This document shows positions 13,100-14,928 of a DNA stretch of 14,928 bases, piece by piece. The first letter of the stretch is position 1, and each line of letters starts with the position of its first letter. The position numbers and the translations under genes are program-made. Source of the DNA: an uncultured Planctomycetaceae bacterium (GTDB lineage Bacteria; Planctomycetota; Planctomycetia; Pirellulales; Pirellulaceae); assembly GCA_937904535.1 (NCBI GenBank), contig CALELC010000005.1, forward strand, positions 1 through 14,928, read 5' to 3'. The notes under the pieces are model-generated. The model saw only the letters and a list, made by a program, of their open reading frames with translations, did not search any database and was not told the DNA's origin.

Positions 13100-14928
13100 G
13101 TTCCCTCGCGTTCGAACCGATCTTTGCATCCTGGCCGCTACTGCTCCTGCTGGCAGTTGCTTTGCTGGGTGTCCCGTTGTTGGTCGCGATTCATGGCGAT
13201 CAGCTCGATGACCGCCGCCGTCGCACGCTGCTCCTGCTGCGCATCGCCAGTGCCGTTCTGCTGCTGCTCGCGGCCCTGCGTCCCTCGCTGCTGCGGACGG
13301 ATTCGCTGCCGATGCGTGCCACTCTGGCGGTGCTGCTGGATCAATCGCGCAGCATGACACTGCCGGCTGAAGACGGGCGAGAGCGCTGGCAGGTCCAACA
13401 GGAGGTCTGGGAGGCGCTCGCACCAGCCGTTTCGCAACTCGACGAAACGCTGGAACTGCGGGTGCTCGGTTACAGCGGCGATGTCAAAGAGATGCCGACC
13501 GCTCAGCGGCTCAGCAACAACAGCGGCACACCGGTCTCCGGCGAAGCTCCCCAAGGCACGGCAACCGATTTGGCGGCAGCACTTTCCGGTGCCTTGCAAG
13601 CGGCGGCTGGGCAGCCGCTGGCCGGTGTGGTGCTGGTGGGCGACGGCGTTCACAACCCGCCGCGTGCGCCGCGCACTCAGGCAACCGAGGGCGAAGCCGC
13701 CGTCCGTCCGACCTCCACGCGAGGCTCAACCGCAGCCGATCCGCAGAGCATCGCCCGCACGCTCGCCGCGATGGATGTCCCTTTATGGTCGGTAGGAATC
13801 GGTCCTCCGGGTGATGCCGATCAGGTGCGCGACGTCGAAGTCGACGAACTGGCGCAGACGTTCAACGTCTTTTCAGGCAATGAGTTCAATGTCGACTTCG
13901 TACTCCGCAGCCGAGCGTTGCAGGGTGTCGATCTGCCGATTCGGATTCGACTCAGCAACGAAAACGATCCGGCCAATTCTGTCGAAGTCGCCTCGCGCCG
14001 CTACAATCCCGCCCGACCGGTCGATTCGGCGTCGATGTCGATTCCCCTGATCGCGCCGGCTCCAGGGTCATACCGTCTGGAAGTTGAGGTTGAGCCACAG
14101 CAGGGTGAAACGTTGCTGGCGAATAATTCGCAGGCAGCGTTTGTCGATGTCCGCGAGGGCGGTGGTCGAATCCTGTACCTCGAAGGCCAGCCGCGGCCGG
14201 AGCAGACATTTATTCGCCGAGCGTTACGGCGGTTTCCGGACCTTGAAGTCACTTATCGTTGGATCGCTGCCGACAACGCCGCCCCTTGGCCGGTCGATCT
14301 CAGCGAGTCGCTGCAGCCCGGTAAGTTTGACATTTACTTGATCGGCGATTTGCCCGCGGAAGCCCTGGGGGCGGAACAGCTCCGAGCATTGGCCACGGCT
14401 GTCGAAGCGGGCAGCGGACTGGTGGCGATCGGCGGTTTCCAAGCGTTTGCCGCCGGTGGCTACGACCGTTCGCCGCTGGCTCGCGTGTTGCCGATCCAGA
14501 TGGGCGGTCAGGCGGCGGGCGCCGCAGCCGGCCAGCAGCTCGAAGGGTCGATCCGTCCGCAAGTGACGGCACTGCATCCGATCACCACGCTTGACCCTGC
14601 CGCTGGCACGCTTGCCGCACAGCAAGCCGCCTGGGATGCGCTGGCGCCGCTGACCGGAGCCAATCGGCTCGGCCCACCGCGAGTGGCACCCGGGGTAAAT
14701 GTGTTGCTGCAATCGCCGGCGGAAGATCCTTTGCTGGTCATCGGAGAACATGGGCAGGGGCGCGTGATTGCGTTTGCTGGCGACAGCACCTGGCGGTGGT
14801 GGCGGCAAGGCGATGACCTCGCTCACCGTCGCTTCTGGCGACAGATGCTGTTGTGGCTGTTGGATCGCAGCGATGACTCCGATGTCGGCTTGGTGGTAGA
14901 GCTGCCCGATCGCCGCTTCGAGCCGGTC
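13096..14928 (+). CDS. Membrane-anchored VWA plus glutamine-amidotransferase-like protein, 3' truncated
   Basis: The frame is open to the last base; 611 residues are visible. ATG 13096 overlaps the stop of the BatA-like gene (ATGA). Two membrane segments lie at about 12-32 and 44-62. A VWA domain follows with MIDAS DQSRS at 82-86, a GTATD segment near 155, and Asp183 in VVLVGDG, so unlike its neighbour it keeps a complete metal site. From about 355 (RILYLEGQPRPEQTFIRRAL) to about 465 comes a ThuA/class I glutamine-amidotransferase-like fold of the 'putative glutamine amidotransferase' family. I see no obvious catalytic Cys in the expected nucleophile position, so it is probably not catalytic. 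The segment GQGRVIAFAGDSTWRWW...RFWRQMLLWLL is typical of the planctomycete family. It probably partners the BatA-like protein in the envelope. Confidence 0.85.
   Translation, partial: MSSLAFEPIFASWPLLLLLAVALLGVPLLVAIHGDQLDDRRRRTLLLLRIASAVLLLLAALRPSLLRTDSLPMRATLAVLLDQSRSMTLPAEDGRERWQVQQEVWEALAPAVSQLDETLELRVLGYSGDVKEMPTAQRLSNNSGTPVSGEAPQGTATDLAAALSGALQAAAGQPLAGVVLVGDGVHNPPRAPRTQATEGEAAVRPTSTRGSTAADPQSIARTLAAMDVPLWSVGIGPPGDADQVRDVEVDELAQTFNVFSGNEFNVDFVLRSRALQGVDLPIRIRLSNENDPANSVEVASRRYNPARPVDSASMSIPLIAPAPGSYRLEVEVEPQQGETLLANNSQAAFVDVREGGGRILYLEGQPRPEQTFIRRALRRFPDLEVTYRWIAADNAAPWPVDLSESLQPGKFDIYLIGDLPAEALGAEQLRALATAVEAGSGLVAIGGFQAFAAGGYDRSPLARVLPIQMGGQAAGAAAGQQLEGSIRPQVTALHPITTLDPAAGTLAAQQAAWDALAPLTGANRLGPPRVAPGVNVLLQSPAEDPLLVIGEHGQGRVIAFAGDSTWRWWRQGDDLAHRRFWRQMLLWLLDRSDDSDVGLVVELPDRRFEPV

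Overview
The window is GC-rich and very densely coded. All nine protein genes lie on the + strand, and no intergenic gap exceeds about 50 bases. It looks like a chromosomal segment of a planctomycete, most likely Pirellulales (Rhodopirellula/Blastopirellula-like). The reasons are a C-terminal c-type heme domain of the Pirellula/Verrucomicrobium type behind helical repeats, a DUF58 / BatA-like / VWA-amidotransferase gene trio in a form common in that phylum, and an OleD-type dehydrogenase. This placement is by family recognition only; there is no rRNA or marker gene in the window.

Region 1 (1-3035): the 3' part of a large heme-binding protein, then a lipoprotein of unknown function. The lipoprotein's N-terminal half is built from in-frame DNA repeats (a 69-nt unit, then a 30-nt unit).

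Region 2 (3083-9517): a tightly packed block of five genes that reads as a candidate isoprenoid or meroterpenoid pathway. They are an OleD/3-beta-HSD-type NAD(P)-dependent dehydrogenase, a squalene-hopene-cyclase-family terpene cyclase with an intact DxDD motif, a two-domain protein joining a cysteine-rich DUF116 domain to a trans-polyprenyl diphosphate synthase, a UbiC-like chorismate lyase (4-hydroxybenzoate former), and an Sfp-type 4'-phosphopantetheinyl transferase. The cyclase and the prenyl synthase overlap by four bases (GTGA). A simple model is that the synthase makes a polyprenyl diphosphate, the lyase supplies an aromatic acceptor, the cyclase folds the polyene, and the dehydrogenase adjusts a hydroxyl or keto group. 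The phosphopantetheinyl transferase would arm a carrier protein encoded elsewhere. No aromatic prenyltransferase, squalene synthase or carrier protein is visible here, so the pathway is a hypothesis.

Region 3 (9527-14928): a Bat/MoxR-associated set made of a cytosolic DUF58 protein with a complete MIDAS, a large BatA-like membrane protein with a degraded MIDAS, and a membrane-anchored VWA plus glutamine-amidotransferase-like protein cut by the window end. The last two overlap by ATGA. The usual MoxR AAA+ ATPase is not in the window.

A short GC-rich element, core CGGCGGAGCGGTCGGCGAC, recurs several times in the lipoprotein gene and once, inverted with one mismatch, in the tail of the BatA-like gene 11 kb away. 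This suggests a dispersed palindromic repeat that is tolerated inside coding sequence. No tRNA, rRNA, CRISPR array, insertion sequence, convincing promoter or terminator was seen.
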